From assembly GCA_964586655.1 (NCBI GenBank), contig CAZPGY010000011.1, positions 12,338 to 76,337 on the forward strand: DNA of 64,000 nucleotides, given 5' to 3'. Below the pieces are notes generated by a model, which worked only from the letters and a program-made list of their open reading frames with translations, was not told the DNA's origin and did not search any database. Both the position numbers and the translations under genes were made by a program. The DNA is from JAJYSO01 sp964586655 (GTDB lineage: Bacteria; Bacteroidota; Bacteroidia; Flavobacteriales; Flavobacteriaceae). Below, in pieces: positions 35,234-44,525 of the stretch; the stretch's first letter is position 1, and the number at the start of each line of letters is the position of its first letter.

Positions 35234-35713
35234 ATGACAAAGTTTAAATTAGATAAGTTAGATCATCAGATTTTAGATATTTTAATTGATGACACGCGAA
35301 CCGCCTTTACAGATATAGCTAAAAAACTGGATATCTCTGCCGGGACTGTTCATGTACGAGTACGTAAAATGGAAGAGGCCGGCATTGTAACCGGATCAAC
35401 TTTAAACCTTGATTATGAGAAGTTGGGCTATACCTTTATTGCTTATGTAGGGATTTACTTACAAAAAACCTCACAAACTCAATTTGTGATTGAACGCATT
35501 ACCGAGATTCCCAATGTTACGGTTGCGCATGTGACTACCGGAAAATTTAATGTCTTCTGTAAGATAAGAGCTAAGGACACCCAAGGAGCTAAACGAGTTA
35601 TTTACCAACTGGACGATATTGAAGGGGTTTACAGAACCGAAACCATGATTTCTATGGAGGAGAGCCTTAATGACAAAAAGCGGTTGATGCATTCTATTTT
35701 CCAAGAGCTGTAA
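35234..35713 (+). CDS. Lrp/AsnC-family transcriptional regulator
   Basis: 159 residues. N-terminal winged helix (LDHQILDILIDDTRTAFTDIAKKL, then SAGTVHVRVRKMEEAGIVTG) and C-terminal RAM/AsnC effector domain (VAHVTTGKFNVFCKIRAKD). Members sense amino acids and act as octamers. No partner operon is adjacent, so the regulon cannot be inferred. Followed by a clear terminator. Confidence 0.95.
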   Translation: MTKFKLDKLDHQILDILIDDTRTAFTDIAKKLDISAGTVHVRVRKMEEAGIVTGSTLNLDYEKLGYTFIAYVGIYLQKTSQTQFVIERITEIPNVTVAHVTTGKFNVFCKIRAKDTQGAKRVIYQLDDIEGVYRTETMISMEESLNDKKRLMHSIFQEL

Positions 35714-35740
35714 GTCCGGTGAGCATTTTGTGGAATTATA

Positions 35741-35773
35741 AAAAGGCCTGTTTTTTTAACGGGCTTTTTTTAT
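35741..35773 (+). terminator. Rho-independent terminator after the Lrp-type gene
   Basis: AAAGGCCTGTT, a T-rich loop, AACGGGCTTT and a long T-run. Lies 28 bp after the stop. Confidence 0.8.
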
Positions 35774-35989
35774 TGCTATTCATTGCTATACCTGCATCTG
35801 CCAAACAAGGCAGGCTTTTTGCCTTTCTAAATTTACCATTCTTTTTTTATGCTTAAATGCTTTCTTATTTTTTCTTTAAAGCGGTAGTATCCCAAAAAGT
35901 GTGTAAAGTTTATCTCTGTTTTGATGTTAACGATCCGCGGATACTCTTGTAATTTGATATAAATATATCATTGAAATAAATTAAAATGC

Positions 35990-37132
35990 TTATTCAATGA
36001 CCTGAATTTTCTGGGTGTAAACAAAATATTGATTTTTAATTTGTAAAATATACAGTCCTCCGCTGTTGAGTTTTTGTTGGATAGGAAGAATGAGTTTTTT
36101 CTGGTGACTCCGTTTTTGATATACTAATTTTCCTTGAATGGTATAGAGTTGAACCCAATAATCCGTTTTTAAGCCGGATTGAGGAAATGATATAAAAAGT
36201 TTTTTGTTAACCGGATTAGGATATACTGTAATATTGGGAGTGTGTTTTTGGTTTTTTATGCCCAGGGCTCCGCTGTGTTTATTAAAAAACATCCAAATCT
36301 TCTGACTGGTTTTTGGCAGCCATTCGTGGGTGGAATTATTTGCTTTAAAAAACTCTACCGCTGCATTTCCACCGGAATAGATGTAATGATCAACCGTCAA
36401 TGTTCCATTTTGTCCAACATCTGTATAGGAGGTATGTGTAGTAGGAATGGTATCACATCCGTTATTGGCGATCCAGAAATGGACAAGAGAGTCCGGATCA
36501 ATTCCATAGGGATTGTTATGGTAACTTACATTGTTGTCTGCCGTACCGTGAAAATGAGCAATGGGTATAGCTCTTCCTGGAGTGGGATTGGAAATGCCGT
36601 TGCCAATTGTGCCGGAGACGGAAGCAAAGGCTGCAAAGCGTGTGTGGTCTTCCAATGCCATGCGTTCGGTCATAAACCCACCCATAGAGAAGCCGCATAA
36701 ATAAATTCTGTCGAGATTGATATTGTAAGTGGCGATGGTGGTGTCCAACATGGCATTGATAAAACCAATATCGTCAACATCGGTATTGGGATAAATCCCT
36801 AAGAGACCGGCCCGAGAATTCCACGCTCTCATGTTTAACAAGGAATAATTGATGGCTACGGGAACCAATAAAATAAATCCTTCTTGTTCAGAAATAGGTA
36901 TAAATTGATTTGCTGCATATAAGTGTTGAACTTGTTCTACACTTATATTTCCCATGCCGTGCAGCCAAACTACAATAGGTACAGGATTCGCTCCCGTATA
37001 ACTTGTCGGAACATGAATATAATAGGTCCTTGAAATCTGATCAAAAACAAAGCTGTGGGCTTGGAACTGGGAAAAAGAGGGGATGCTAAAAAACAGAAAA
37101 AATAAGAGATAAAAAAGCCGGATTTTTTTCAT
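35990..37132 (-). CDS. Secreted PHB-depolymerase-type esterase with type IX sorting domain
   Basis: 380 residues from the ATG at 37132 (MKKIRLFYLLFFLFFSIPSFSQ signal). The alpha/beta hydrolase domain resembles the LpqC/feruloyl esterase-polyhydroxybutyrate depolymerase group: oxyanion region VVWLHGMG, nucleophile in CGFSMGGF (GxSxG), a later Asp in HGTADNN and His in NSTHEWLP. The C-terminal 75 residues form a type IX sorting domain starting NITVYPNPVNKKLFIS, so the enzyme is expected to be exported across the outer membrane and anchored or released. Natural substrate unknown; acts on ester bonds of polymers or plant material in relatives. Confidence 0.85.
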   Translation of the reverse strand: MKKIRLFYLLFFLFFSIPSFSQFQAHSFVFDQISRTYYIHVPTSYTGANPVPIVVWLHGMGNISVEQVQHLYAANQFIPISEQEGFILLVPVAINYSLLNMRAWNSRAGLLGIYPNTDVDDIGFINAMLDTTIATYNINLDRIYLCGFSMGGFMTERMALEDHTRFAAFASVSGTIGNGISNPTPGRAIPIAHFHGTADNNVSYHNNPYGIDPDSLVHFWIANNGCDTIPTTHTSYTDVGQNGTLTVDHYIYSGGNAAVEFFKANNSTHEWLPKTSQKIWMFFNKHSGALGIKNQKHTPNITVYPNPVNKKLFISFPQSGLKTDYWVQLYTIQGKLVYQKRSHQKKLILPIQQKLNSGGLYILQIKNQYFVYTQKIQVIE

Positions 37133-37341
37133 GATCTTGTGTTTTCGATAATTCAAAGTTAACAAATTTTCACAATATTAGGTGTAATTGACTGTGTCTA
37201 AGCTGAATATTGTTAAGCCCCTTGTCTTTTTAAATAGGCTATGGCATTTTGCAATCCTATGATAGAAACAGAAAGTCGAACTAAGACTTTTGACTTATTT
37301 TTTATCGTTCTTTTATCAAGTATAGAAACGGAAGCGAATAT

Positions 37342-39027
37342 TTAGTATCCCAAGGCTGAACCTACGCCTCTGGGATCCGGTGCTCCGTGAACCCCATCTT
37401 TATCGACAAAAATAATATGACCACGTCCTACTGAACCTACTTTGAGTTGGTGTCCCATGGATTTTAATTTTTCTCGGGCAGCTTTATCGATTCCATAGGC
37501 TTCATACCGAATATAATCGGGATACCATTGGTGGTGAAAACGCGGTGCAGAAATGGCTTGCATGGCGTTCATTCCAAAAACGGCTTCATTGAGAAAGCAT
37601 TGCAATACATTGGTGATAATACGCGGTCCGCCTGCAGCCCCGAGAACCATGCGTACTTTCCCGTTTTTCATTACTACTGTGGGGGTCATACTGCTCAACA
37701 TGCGCTTACCGGGTTTGACGGCATTGGCTTTGCCTTGCACCAAGCCGAATTGATTGGGCTCACCGGGTTTGGCAGTAAAATCGTCCATTTCGTTGTTGAG
37801 AAAAAAACCGGCTCCCTCAACGGCCACTTTACTCCCAAACCAGCCATTAACGGTGGTGGTTATGCTCACTGCATTTCCCCATTTGTCAACCACTGAAAAA
37901 TGAGTCGTATTGAGCGATTCTTCAAATGCTGGGATTTCTCCGTGTTTCAATTCTGCACTAAGTGAAGCTTTTTGGGGATCAAAACTTTTCATTCTTTTGT
38001 CAATATAAGCATCACTTAACAGCGTTTCTATGGGGATATCGATAAAATCGGGGTCGCCCAAAAAGTAATTGCGATCGGCATAAGCCCGACGCATAACCTC
38101 GGTTAATAGATGTACGTATTTGGCGGTGTTGTATCCCATTTCTTTAAGTTTATACGGCGCGAGCATTTTCAGCATTTGCGCAATCACTATTCCGCCGCTG
38201 CTGGGAGGTGGCATCAAATAAAGTGTATATCCATTATAGGTAGTGGTGATGGGTTTTCGCCAAATGGCTTCATAATTTTTTAAATCTTTATGGGTGATTA
38301 ATCCGTTATATTCTTGCATGGTTTTTACTATATAATCAGCCGTAGCCCCCGTGTAAAATCCGGCTCGTCCATGTTTTGCAATTCGTTTTAAAGTGCGGGC
38401 CAAATCTTTTTGAACAAAAATATCTCCTTCGCGATAGGGGGTTCCATTTTTCTTGGTAAAATAGTGTTCAGAACCGGTATATTTGGCAAAAACTGTTGCA
38501 TTTTCATTCAACATATTGGCCATCATCAGGGAGATGGGAAATCCCTTTTGGGCCAATTCAATAGCGGGCTGCATGACTACTTTTAACGGTAATACTCCAA
38601 AGCGCTTATGGGCTTTGAGCATACCGGCCACCGATCCCGGAACTCCGACCGCCAAAACGCCTTCTCGGCTGAGTTGGTTTTGTAACTTTCCGTTGACAAT
38701 ATACATGTCGGAAGTTGCTTTTAGCGGAGCGCGTTCGCGAAAATCTAAGGCCACGGTAGTATCGCCGATATGGGCTATCATAAATCCGCCACCGCCGATA
38801 TTTCCGGCACGCGGTTGCGTGACTGCCATGGCAAACTGTACAGCTACCGCCGCATCAATCGCATTTCCTCCCTTTTTCATGATGTCTACCCCCACTTGGG
38901 CAGCGTGTTTTTCGCCGGCAACCACCACTGCCTGTGAATAGGTTTTGGGAAATCCGGTTTGAGCTTGGGTTAATAGACCTGTGAACAGGAGTAAACCGAT
39001 AAAAACAAGGAATTTTATTTTTTTCAT
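37342..39027 (-). CDS. ggt: Gamma-glutamyltransferase (gamma-glutamyltranspeptidase)
   Basis: 561 residues from the ATG at 39027 with a signal peptide (IKFLVFIGLLLFTGLLTQAQ); the ORF start at 39051 lies inside a repeat element and is less likely. An Ntn-hydrolase precursor that cleaves itself before the nucleophilic threonine in LNTTHFSVVDKWGNAVS. Also seen: GGNAIDAAVAVQFAMAVTQPRAGNIGGGGFM at the N-terminus (read in parts) and GGPRIITNVLQ and PRFHHQW late in the small subunit. Degrades glutathione and other gamma-glutamyl peptides in the periplasm. Confidence 0.94.
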   Translation of the reverse strand: MKKIKFLVFIGLLLFTGLLTQAQTGFPKTYSQAVVVAGEKHAAQVGVDIMKKGGNAIDAAVAVQFAMAVTQPRAGNIGGGGFMIAHIGDTTVALDFRERAPLKATSDMYIVNGKLQNQLSREGVLAVGVPGSVAGMLKAHKRFGVLPLKVVMQPAIELAQKGFPISLMMANMLNENATVFAKYTGSEHYFTKKNGTPYREGDIFVQKDLARTLKRIAKHGRAGFYTGATADYIVKTMQEYNGLITHKDLKNYEAIWRKPITTTYNGYTLYLMPPPSSGGIVIAQMLKMLAPYKLKEMGYNTAKYVHLLTEVMRRAYADRNYFLGDPDFIDIPIETLLSDAYIDKRMKSFDPQKASLSAELKHGEIPAFEESLNTTHFSVVDKWGNAVSITTTVNGWFGSKVAVEGAGFFLNNEMDDFTAKPGEPNQFGLVQGKANAVKPGKRMLSSMTPTVVMKNGKVRMVLGAAGGPRIITNVLQCFLNEAVFGMNAMQAISAPRFHHQWYPDYIRYEAYGIDKAAREKLKSMGHQLKVGSVGRGHIIFVDKDGVHGAPDPRGVGSALGY

Positions 39028-39047
39028 AAATTGTGCTGGTAACGAGT

Positions 39048-39205
39048 TCATTTAGACTTTCTATTATTGACTGCATCCCGAAGTTTCGGAATTGCCCCAT
39101 ATTTTGCCTTTTCCTTATTCCATAGCTACGGCTATGCAGTGCAAAAAAGACTTCATCTGGGACAAAAATCGCTATTTTTCGCTTCAATCCTAAAAGTTTA
39201 AATGA
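39048..39205. repeat. About 160-bp palindromic repeat, family member 1
   Basis: The ends are inverted: TCATTTAGACTTT at the left, AAAGTTTAAATGA at the right. The centre is a perfect hairpin CATAGC-TACG-GCTATG (39121-39136) followed by CAGTGCAAAAAAGACTT. The element at 49227-49387 has the same size and the same kind of centre (TAGC, 4 bases, GCTATG, then GACTGTGCTTTTTGCC). No ORF. Confidence 0.65.
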
Positions 39206-39652
39206 CCTCAATAATAAGTTTACTATATGATATTGCTAATCAGAATAATGTTTTTAATCCGATGCACTGTGCGTTAATAAATAATACCCAAAAGACCTTC
39301 AAATGAGTCTGATATTTAGCGGTAAAGTGTCGAATTATTTTTTAAAAATAAACATTTTTTTTGATGGCTCATAAAAATTTGGGTTTCGATTTTCAAACTT
39401 CGGTATTACAGTAAGATTTTGATACGGAAATAATCTTATACCGTATTCCAAGAGCGCCTGCAGGTCGCTAACATAAAATAGATAATTTTGTAGGGCAATA
39501 TCGAGCCATAGAAAGGAATAATAATTTTTCCATAAATCAGGCTATTATAAAGTCAAGTAAGCGCTATGGAGCATTTTCAATATGAGATTTATACTAAGCA
39601 TACGGTACTTTCTGATTTCCGCCGGAAATCACTCCGCCGGCAGCGGAGGGCG
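39206..39652. other. Intergenic sequence upstream of ggt, AT-rich
   Basis: Part of a 1.1-kb gene-free stretch between ggt and the P5C dehydrogenase gene, both minus strand. No ORF with family similarity or RNA gene found here; the remainder of the stretch is taken by the repeats at 39653 and 39882 and a terminator at 40068. Confidence 0.5.
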
Positions 39653-39737
39653 ACACCCCACCCTGCGGGCACCCCTCTGCCAGAGGGGAATTATTCCCCT
39701 CTTTTTTAAGAGGGGAGTCCGCTTGCGGACGGGGTGT
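39653..39737. repeat. GC-rich hairpin element in AT-rich gap
   Basis: An 85-bp imperfect palindrome: ACACCCC at the left pairs with GGGGTGT at the right, with inner arms CCCCTCTG-CCAGAGGGG and CCCCTCTTTTTTAAGAGGGG. The sequence CTCCCCTCTT...AGAGGGG is a widely dispersed palindrome type in Bacteroidota. Base composition stands out sharply from its AT-rich surroundings. CGCCGG runs at 39620-39650 may belong to it. Confidence 0.6.
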
Positions 39738-39881
39738 TCCTTTGGCTGTTCTGCCATTTCCTATACTAAACTGCTTTTAATACCTAATTTCAAGAACACC
39801 TAACAGATTGTCAGCATAAAAAAGAAATTTATAATGATTAAAGCGCTAATAATAAATAGGATAACTTGTCAGTTAGATGAA

Positions 39882-40007
39882 AATGACAATTAATATAGCC
39901 CCGATTCGGCTTCAGCTTCTGGCTTCGTTGTCCTATTTAATTGTAAACATAGGATGAGAAATGAGAGGAATTAATTTTTAGTTTATAAAACTTTTCATCT
40001 TCATATT
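39882..40007. repeat. Dispersed repeat, copy 2 (first copy at 7692-7814)
   Basis: Same direction and nearly the same length as copy 1. Carries AATGACAATTAATATAG, TGGCTTCG, CCTATTTAATTGTAAAC and TTTTTAGTTTATAAAA in order. Both copies lie beyond the 3' end of a gene. Confidence 0.7.
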
Positions 40008-40067
40008 GAGCTGTTTAAAAATAGTTCGTCTATTTCGATAATCACTTTCGTATGATAAATTATTCCT

Positions 40068-40098
40068 AAAAAAAGCCCCGCAGTAAATTACGGAGCTT
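40068..40098 (-). terminator. Terminator of the P5C dehydrogenase gene
   Basis: On the minus strand: AGCTCCGT, loop, GCGGGGCT, then TTTTTTT. GU pairs in the stem; about 40 bp after the stop at 40137. Confidence 0.7.
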
Positions 40099-40136
40099 TT
40101 GGTGGATGAGGTTTTATTTATAAAAATAAAACGATA

Positions 40137-41765
40137 TTATTTGCCCATAAACGGATAGCCGTAATCTGTAGCCGGAACAAAGGTTTCTTTGATGGTACGC
40201 ATAGAAATCCAGCGCATCAAATTGGCCTTTGAGCCTGCTTTGTCATTGGTTCCACTTTCTCTGGCACCGCCAAAAGGTTGTTTTCCAACGACGGCTCCGG
40301 TAGGTTTGTCATTGATATAAAAGTTTCCGGCCGAGTTTTGGAGTATATCGGTGGCTTGGGCAGCGGCATAACGGTCGCCGGAAAAAATGGCGCCGGTTAA
40401 GCCGTAGATGCTGGTTTCATCAACCAAATGCAAGGTTTCTTCCCATTTTTCATCTTCATAAAGATAAACCGTCAATACCGGACCAAACAATTCGGTCTCC
40501 ATGGTGGCATAATTGGGATTGGTGGTGAGAATTATGGTAGGCTCGACAAACCATCCTTTGGATTTATCATAATTTCCACCCACAATAATTTCGGCTTCTT
40601 TGTCTGCTTTAGCTTGGTCGATATACTTGGCCAATTTATCAAATGAACGTTCGTGGATTACCGCATTGATGAAGTTGTCCATATTTTCGGGAGATCCCAT
40701 TTTAAAAGACTTGACATCAGCAATTACTTGCTCCTTAATGGTTGGCCAAAGGCTTTTGGGGAGGTAGCAACGGGAAGCGGCACTACATTTTTGACCTTGA
40801 TATTCAAAGGCACCACGAGACATGGCTGTAGAAACCTCTTTGGGGTTGGAAGTAGGATGAGCAATAATAAAATCTTTACCTCCGGTTTCTCCTACGATAC
40901 GCGGATAAGTACGGTATTTTTCAATATTATTTCCAATTTTTTTCCAGATTCCCTTAAAGATAGCGGTGCTCCCGGTATAGTGAATTCCGGTAAAATCAGG
41001 ACTGGCCAAAACTACATTGGTAATCATTTCGGGGTCTCCCATTACCATATTAATTACCCCGTGAGGCACTCCGGCTTTTTCAAAAACCTCCATCAATACT
41101 TGAGCCGAAAGCATTTGGTTTTTACTGGGTTTCCAAACGGCTACATTCCCCATTAATGCGGGGGCTGTGGGGAGGTTTCCGGCAATGGCCGTAAAGTTAA
41201 ATGGCGTGATGGCATATACAAAACCTTCTAAAGGCCGATATTCCATACGATTCCAGGCCGAAGCATCAGAATTGGGTTGTTCGTTGTAAATTTCGGCCAT
41301 GTACTCAACATTAAAGCGCAAAAAGTCTACAATCTCACAGGCAGAATCTATTTCGGCTTGAAAAATATTTTTGCCTTGTCCAATCATGGTAGCGGCATTC
41401 ATTTTTTGACGATAAGGACCGGCAATCAAATCGGCAGCTTTGAGGAAAACGGCAGCTCGTTGTTCCCATTCCAGTTTAGCCCATTTTTTTCGAGCTTTTA
41501 AAGCCGATTCAATGGCTTTTTTAACATGGTTTTCATCTGCCGTGTGATAAACCCCTTGATCGTGCTTGTGATCGTGGGGAACAACGATTCGGTTGGTGTT
41601 TCCGGATCTTACTTCTTCCCCATCAATATACAGGGGGATATCCACTTTGGTATTGAAAAGTTGTTGGTAGGTTTTGAGTACTTCATCCCTTTCAGGCGTG
41701 CCCGGAGCGTAGGTTTTGACGGGCTCGTTTTCGGCCTTTGGGACATGAAAAAATCCTTTTCCCAT
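40137..41765 (-). CDS. pruA: L-glutamate gamma-semialdehyde (P5C) dehydrogenase
   Basis: 542-residue aldehyde dehydrogenase that makes glutamate from pyrroline-5-carboxylate, the second step of proline catabolism. Long form, typical of the mitochondrial/Bacteroidota type. Seen: FAITPFNFTAIAGNLPTAPALMGN (cofactor region, in parts), GETGGKDFIIAHP (general-base Glu), FEYQGQKCSAASR (catalytic Cys) and GPVLTVYLYEDEKW. C-terminus GGARESGTNDKAGSKANLMRW as in the family. No proline dehydrogenase gene in the window. Confidence 0.94.
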   Translation of the reverse strand: MGKGFFHVPKAENEPVKTYAPGTPERDEVLKTYQQLFNTKVDIPLYIDGEEVRSGNTNRIVVPHDHKHDQGVYHTADENHVKKAIESALKARKKWAKLEWEQRAAVFLKAADLIAGPYRQKMNAATMIGQGKNIFQAEIDSACEIVDFLRFNVEYMAEIYNEQPNSDASAWNRMEYRPLEGFVYAITPFNFTAIAGNLPTAPALMGNVAVWKPSKNQMLSAQVLMEVFEKAGVPHGVINMVMGDPEMITNVVLASPDFTGIHYTGSTAIFKGIWKKIGNNIEKYRTYPRIVGETGGKDFIIAHPTSNPKEVSTAMSRGAFEYQGQKCSAASRCYLPKSLWPTIKEQVIADVKSFKMGSPENMDNFINAVIHERSFDKLAKYIDQAKADKEAEIIVGGNYDKSKGWFVEPTIILTTNPNYATMETELFGPVLTVYLYEDEKWEETLHLVDETSIYGLTGAIFSGDRYAAAQATDILQNSAGNFYINDKPTGAVVGKQPFGGARESGTNDKAGSKANLMRWISMRTIKETFVPATDYGYPFMGK

Positions 41766-41906
41766 AGTTATAAATTAGTTTTAAATGATTTGTTTGAAAT
41801 TTTCTCGAAAGATACTCAATTTTATACGGTTTTAAAAAAGACAATTTGGAAATATTTTACTAAATTGTGTGAGCTTATTGTATAGCCCTTAAAGAAGCGT
41901 TTTTTT

Positions 41907-42644
41907 ATGTGTACCATTACTTTTTTACCTGCTCAATCTGCGGAAAATGATTTTATAATAACCCACAACCGCGATGAATCGGTAATGCGTCCCGCCGAGT
42001 TTCCTCAACAGTATGCTGAACTGGGAACGCAACTTTTTTATCCCAAAGACAAAACGGCCGGTGGCACTTGGATTGGAATCAGCATTAAAAAAAGATTGGT
42101 GTCTTTGATGAACGGAGCTTTTAAAAGACACCGCCGACAACCACCTTACCGCAAGAGTAGGGGAGTCATTGTTAAAGAACTCCTGGCTTCTGAAGAGGCG
42201 GTTCCCTTTTTTAAAGCGTATAATTTTAAAGGGGTAGAACCTTTTTTTGCTTTGCTTTTTTCATGGGAAGATGCAGTGGAAATTTACGAATTGGTTTGGG
42301 ATGGACAAAAGAAACACCATACTGCTGTTACTGCGAAAAAAGCACATTTGTGGTCTTCGGCAATGACTTATTCCCAAGCGCAGCACCAACGTAAGAAAAA
42401 ACAATTTGACCGATTCATACAAGCTGAGAAATCGGCTGTGCAAGCGCAGGAAATTTGGGATTTTCATCATCGTAAAAAATTGGGAGAAGAGGAAGGAATG
42501 CTCATCGATCGCGGGTTGTTGCAAACGACCAGTGTATCACAATTCTATCATCTCCCCAATCAAAAAAATGCTTCTTTCAAATATCACGACTTGTTGTCTG
42601 ATATTGAGAAAACTCGTGAAATTATTTGGTCCAAGGGGACTTGA
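41907..42644 (+). CDS. NRDE (TANGO2) family protein
   Basis: 245 residues beginning MCTITFLP with Cys at position 2, the Ntn-type first residue of the TANGO2/NRDE family, followed by FIITHNRDESVMRPA (the NRDE motif) and KDKTAGGTWIGIS. Family function is unsettled; proposals include heme or acyl-CoA handling. Divergent from pruA, followed by an MBL-fold gene 87 bp downstream. Confidence 0.87.
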   Translation: MCTITFLPAQSAENDFIITHNRDESVMRPAEFPQQYAELGTQLFYPKDKTAGGTWIGISIKKRLVSLMNGAFKRHRRQPPYRKSRGVIVKELLASEEAVPFFKAYNFKGVEPFFALLFSWEDAVEIYELVWDGQKKHHTAVTAKKAHLWSSAMTYSQAQHQRKKKQFDRFIQAEKSAVQAQEIWDFHHRKKLGEEEGMLIDRGLLQTTSVSQFYHLPNQKNASFKYHDLLSDIEKTREIIWSKGT

Positions 42645-42731
42645 ATAAGCCAATATTCTTTTAAACAAGAGAGAGATTATAGGCTTAAATTCTTTTTTCT
42701 TTCTTAAATTGTACGCTAAAATAAAATCTTT

Positions 42732-43637
42732 ATGAACACCCCTCAAATTACGATTTTAGACACTCGTTTTTTAGACGAATCTTCTGTTATTGCTTCTTAT
42801 TTGATTGAATCTGATGACGGTCTTATTTTGATAGAAACCGGTCCGGTGACTGTATTTGAACACCTCAAAAAAGCATTGGCCGATAAGGGATTTGACTGGA
42901 AATCGGTCAAGCATGTTTTGTTGACCCATATTCACTTTGATCATGCCGGAGCTGCTTGGAAATTTGCTGAAAATGGAGCCAAAATTTATGTACATCCCAT
43001 AGGATTGCCACACCTTAATAATCCGGAAAAATTATGGAATTCGGCCAAACGAATTTACAAAGATGATATGGAGCGTTTATGGGGAGAAATGAAACCCATA
43101 GACAAAAGTTTGTTGGTGCCGGTTGACGATGGGAAGCAGCTTCAAATAGGCGGTGTGAAATTTAAAGCACATTACACCCCCGGACATGCGGTCCATCACA
43201 ATGCTTATGAAATGGGATCGGTAGTGTTTACGGGTGATGTGGCCGGCGTAAAGATTAATAATGGACCGGTGAATCCCCCTTGCCCTCCGCCGGATATTAA
43301 TATTGAAGCCTGGAAAAAATCCATTCAAAAAATTCGAGCAATAAATCCTAAAGTGCTTTACTTGGCACATTATGGTCCGGTTGAAAGTCCGAAAGAACAT
43401 CTGTCAGATTTGGAAAAAACACTGGATAAATGGGCGCAGTGGATCAAACCTTTTTATGACGAAGGAGTTTCCCCGGAGGAGATTACCCCAAAGTTTGTGG
43501 CCTTTACCCAGGAAGAGCTCAAAAAAGCCGGGGTTTCGGGCGCCAACCTTTCCCGTTATGAAAAAGGGAATCCCAGCTATATGTCGGTAACTGGATTGTT
43601 GCGCTATTGGAAGCTAAAAGAGCAGGGGCGAATTTGA
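42732..43637 (+). CDS. MBL-fold metallohydrolase
   Basis: 301 residues. The metal-binding HxHxDH motif is LLTHIHFDHAGAAW (about residues 64-70 for the ligands). Further ligands are in YTPGHAVHH, FTGDVAG and LAHYGPVE. The C-terminal 80 residues are a helical extension (KWAQWIKPFYDEGVSPEEI onward) typical of a glyoxalase II/lactonase-like branch. Substrate unknown. Confidence 0.88.
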   Translation: MNTPQITILDTRFLDESSVIASYLIESDDGLILIETGPVTVFEHLKKALADKGFDWKSVKHVLLTHIHFDHAGAAWKFAENGAKIYVHPIGLPHLNNPEKLWNSAKRIYKDDMERLWGEMKPIDKSLLVPVDDGKQLQIGGVKFKAHYTPGHAVHHNAYEMGSVVFTGDVAGVKINNGPVNPPCPPPDINIEAWKKSIQKIRAINPKVLYLAHYGPVESPKEHLSDLEKTLDKWAQWIKPFYDEGVSPEEITPKFVAFTQEELKKAGVSGANLSRYEKGNPSYMSVTGLLRYWKLKEQGRI

Positions 43638-43702
43638 TTGACGTCCTTATACCATTTTGTATTTAAAACCGTTAAAAGAACCTAACGCCAAGTTTAGTCG
43701 GG

Positions 43703-44329
43703 ATGAAAAAGTGGGGACTCGTCTTCTTTTTTTGTTGGAGTGGGCTGTGTTTTGCCCAAACCAATCCTAATATGGACACTGCAAAAGACTCCGGTCTTAT
43801 TTGGAAGCAGGTTAATGATAGGTTTTTTAAAACCCTGATACAAAGTGAAGATCAAGAAAGGCTTAAGCTCGTTTTGGATAGCATACAACAGTATCCTAAT
43901 CATTGCAGGCCTCCGGTATTATTTGCCCTGTCGGGGCGTCTTTTTAAAAAAGGAGAACGACAATCGGCTTTGTTTTGGTATTCCTTGGCCCATTTGCGAA
44001 CCTTGATGAGCATGAATATAGGAACAGAGGAAATGAAACCCTATGCCCAAAAAGTACTTTCGTTGTATGAAGGTCAATTTGGGCGAGCCATTAGTCGTTA
44101 TGCAGTTAGACATATTGATCAATTCAAACAAGCCCGACTTCAAGCGGCAAATTTTGCACCAGAAAACAGTATTTCTTATGATCCCCGATGGATTTATATC
44201 GCAGAACGGGAAATACACAATCCGCAAATTTTAAAGCAAATCATCAAACCCCGAAGATTGTGGAAATCAATCCGGCAACAAACGATTGTGCGTTTTCGAC
44301 AGCAACTCTCCGCCAAGACCACTCGATAA
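43703..44329 (+). CDS. Secreted protein of unknown function
   Basis: 208 residues with a signal peptide (MKKWGLVFFFCWSGLCFAQ). The mature part is helical and basic, with tetratricopeptide-like spacing (HCRPPVLFALSGRLFKKGERQSALFWYSLAHLR, given here in parts) and a C-terminal cluster of Arg/Lys. No family recognised. It sits 65 bp after the MBL gene on the same strand, so it may share its transcript. Confidence 0.6.
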   Translation: MKKWGLVFFFCWSGLCFAQTNPNMDTAKDSGLIWKQVNDRFFKTLIQSEDQERLKLVLDSIQQYPNHCRPPVLFALSGRLFKKGERQSALFWYSLAHLRTLMSMNIGTEEMKPYAQKVLSLYEGQFGRAISRYAVRHIDQFKQARLQAANFAPENSISYDPRWIYIAEREIHNPQILKQIIKPRRLWKSIRQQTIVRFRQQLSAKTTR

Positions 44330-44423
44330 GGATAGCAAATCTCGCTGACCATGAGCGCTTGTTTTTGGGACTTAATGGAAGAGGAATTTTTCTTAAGTTT
44401 TGATTGTTTTAAGTATTCGGGTT

Positions 44424-44452
44424 TTGATAATGCTCACATAATCTTATATTTG
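44424..44452 (+). promoter_or_regulatory. Promoter of the lipoprotein-M4 protease operon
   Basis: TTG (44424-44426), 18-bp spacer, TATATTTG (44445-44452), an exact TAnnTTTG. The first gene starts at 44526. Confidence 0.8.
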
Positions 44453-44525
44453 ACAGCTCAAAAATATTACTGTGGAGTAATTTTTGAGCAGCGCAAGCGT
44501 TCGATTAAATTATACCTCTTCTATT

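Noticed and set aside
36242..36700. 152-codon ORF opposite the esterase gene
   Set aside because: Cysteine- and isoleucine-rich mirror of a conserved hydrolase; not coding.
39540..39790. CRISPR-like array suggested by repeated CCCCTC/GAGGGG
   Set aside because: The repeats are inverted arms of one palindrome, not evenly spaced direct repeats with spacers; no cas genes in the window.
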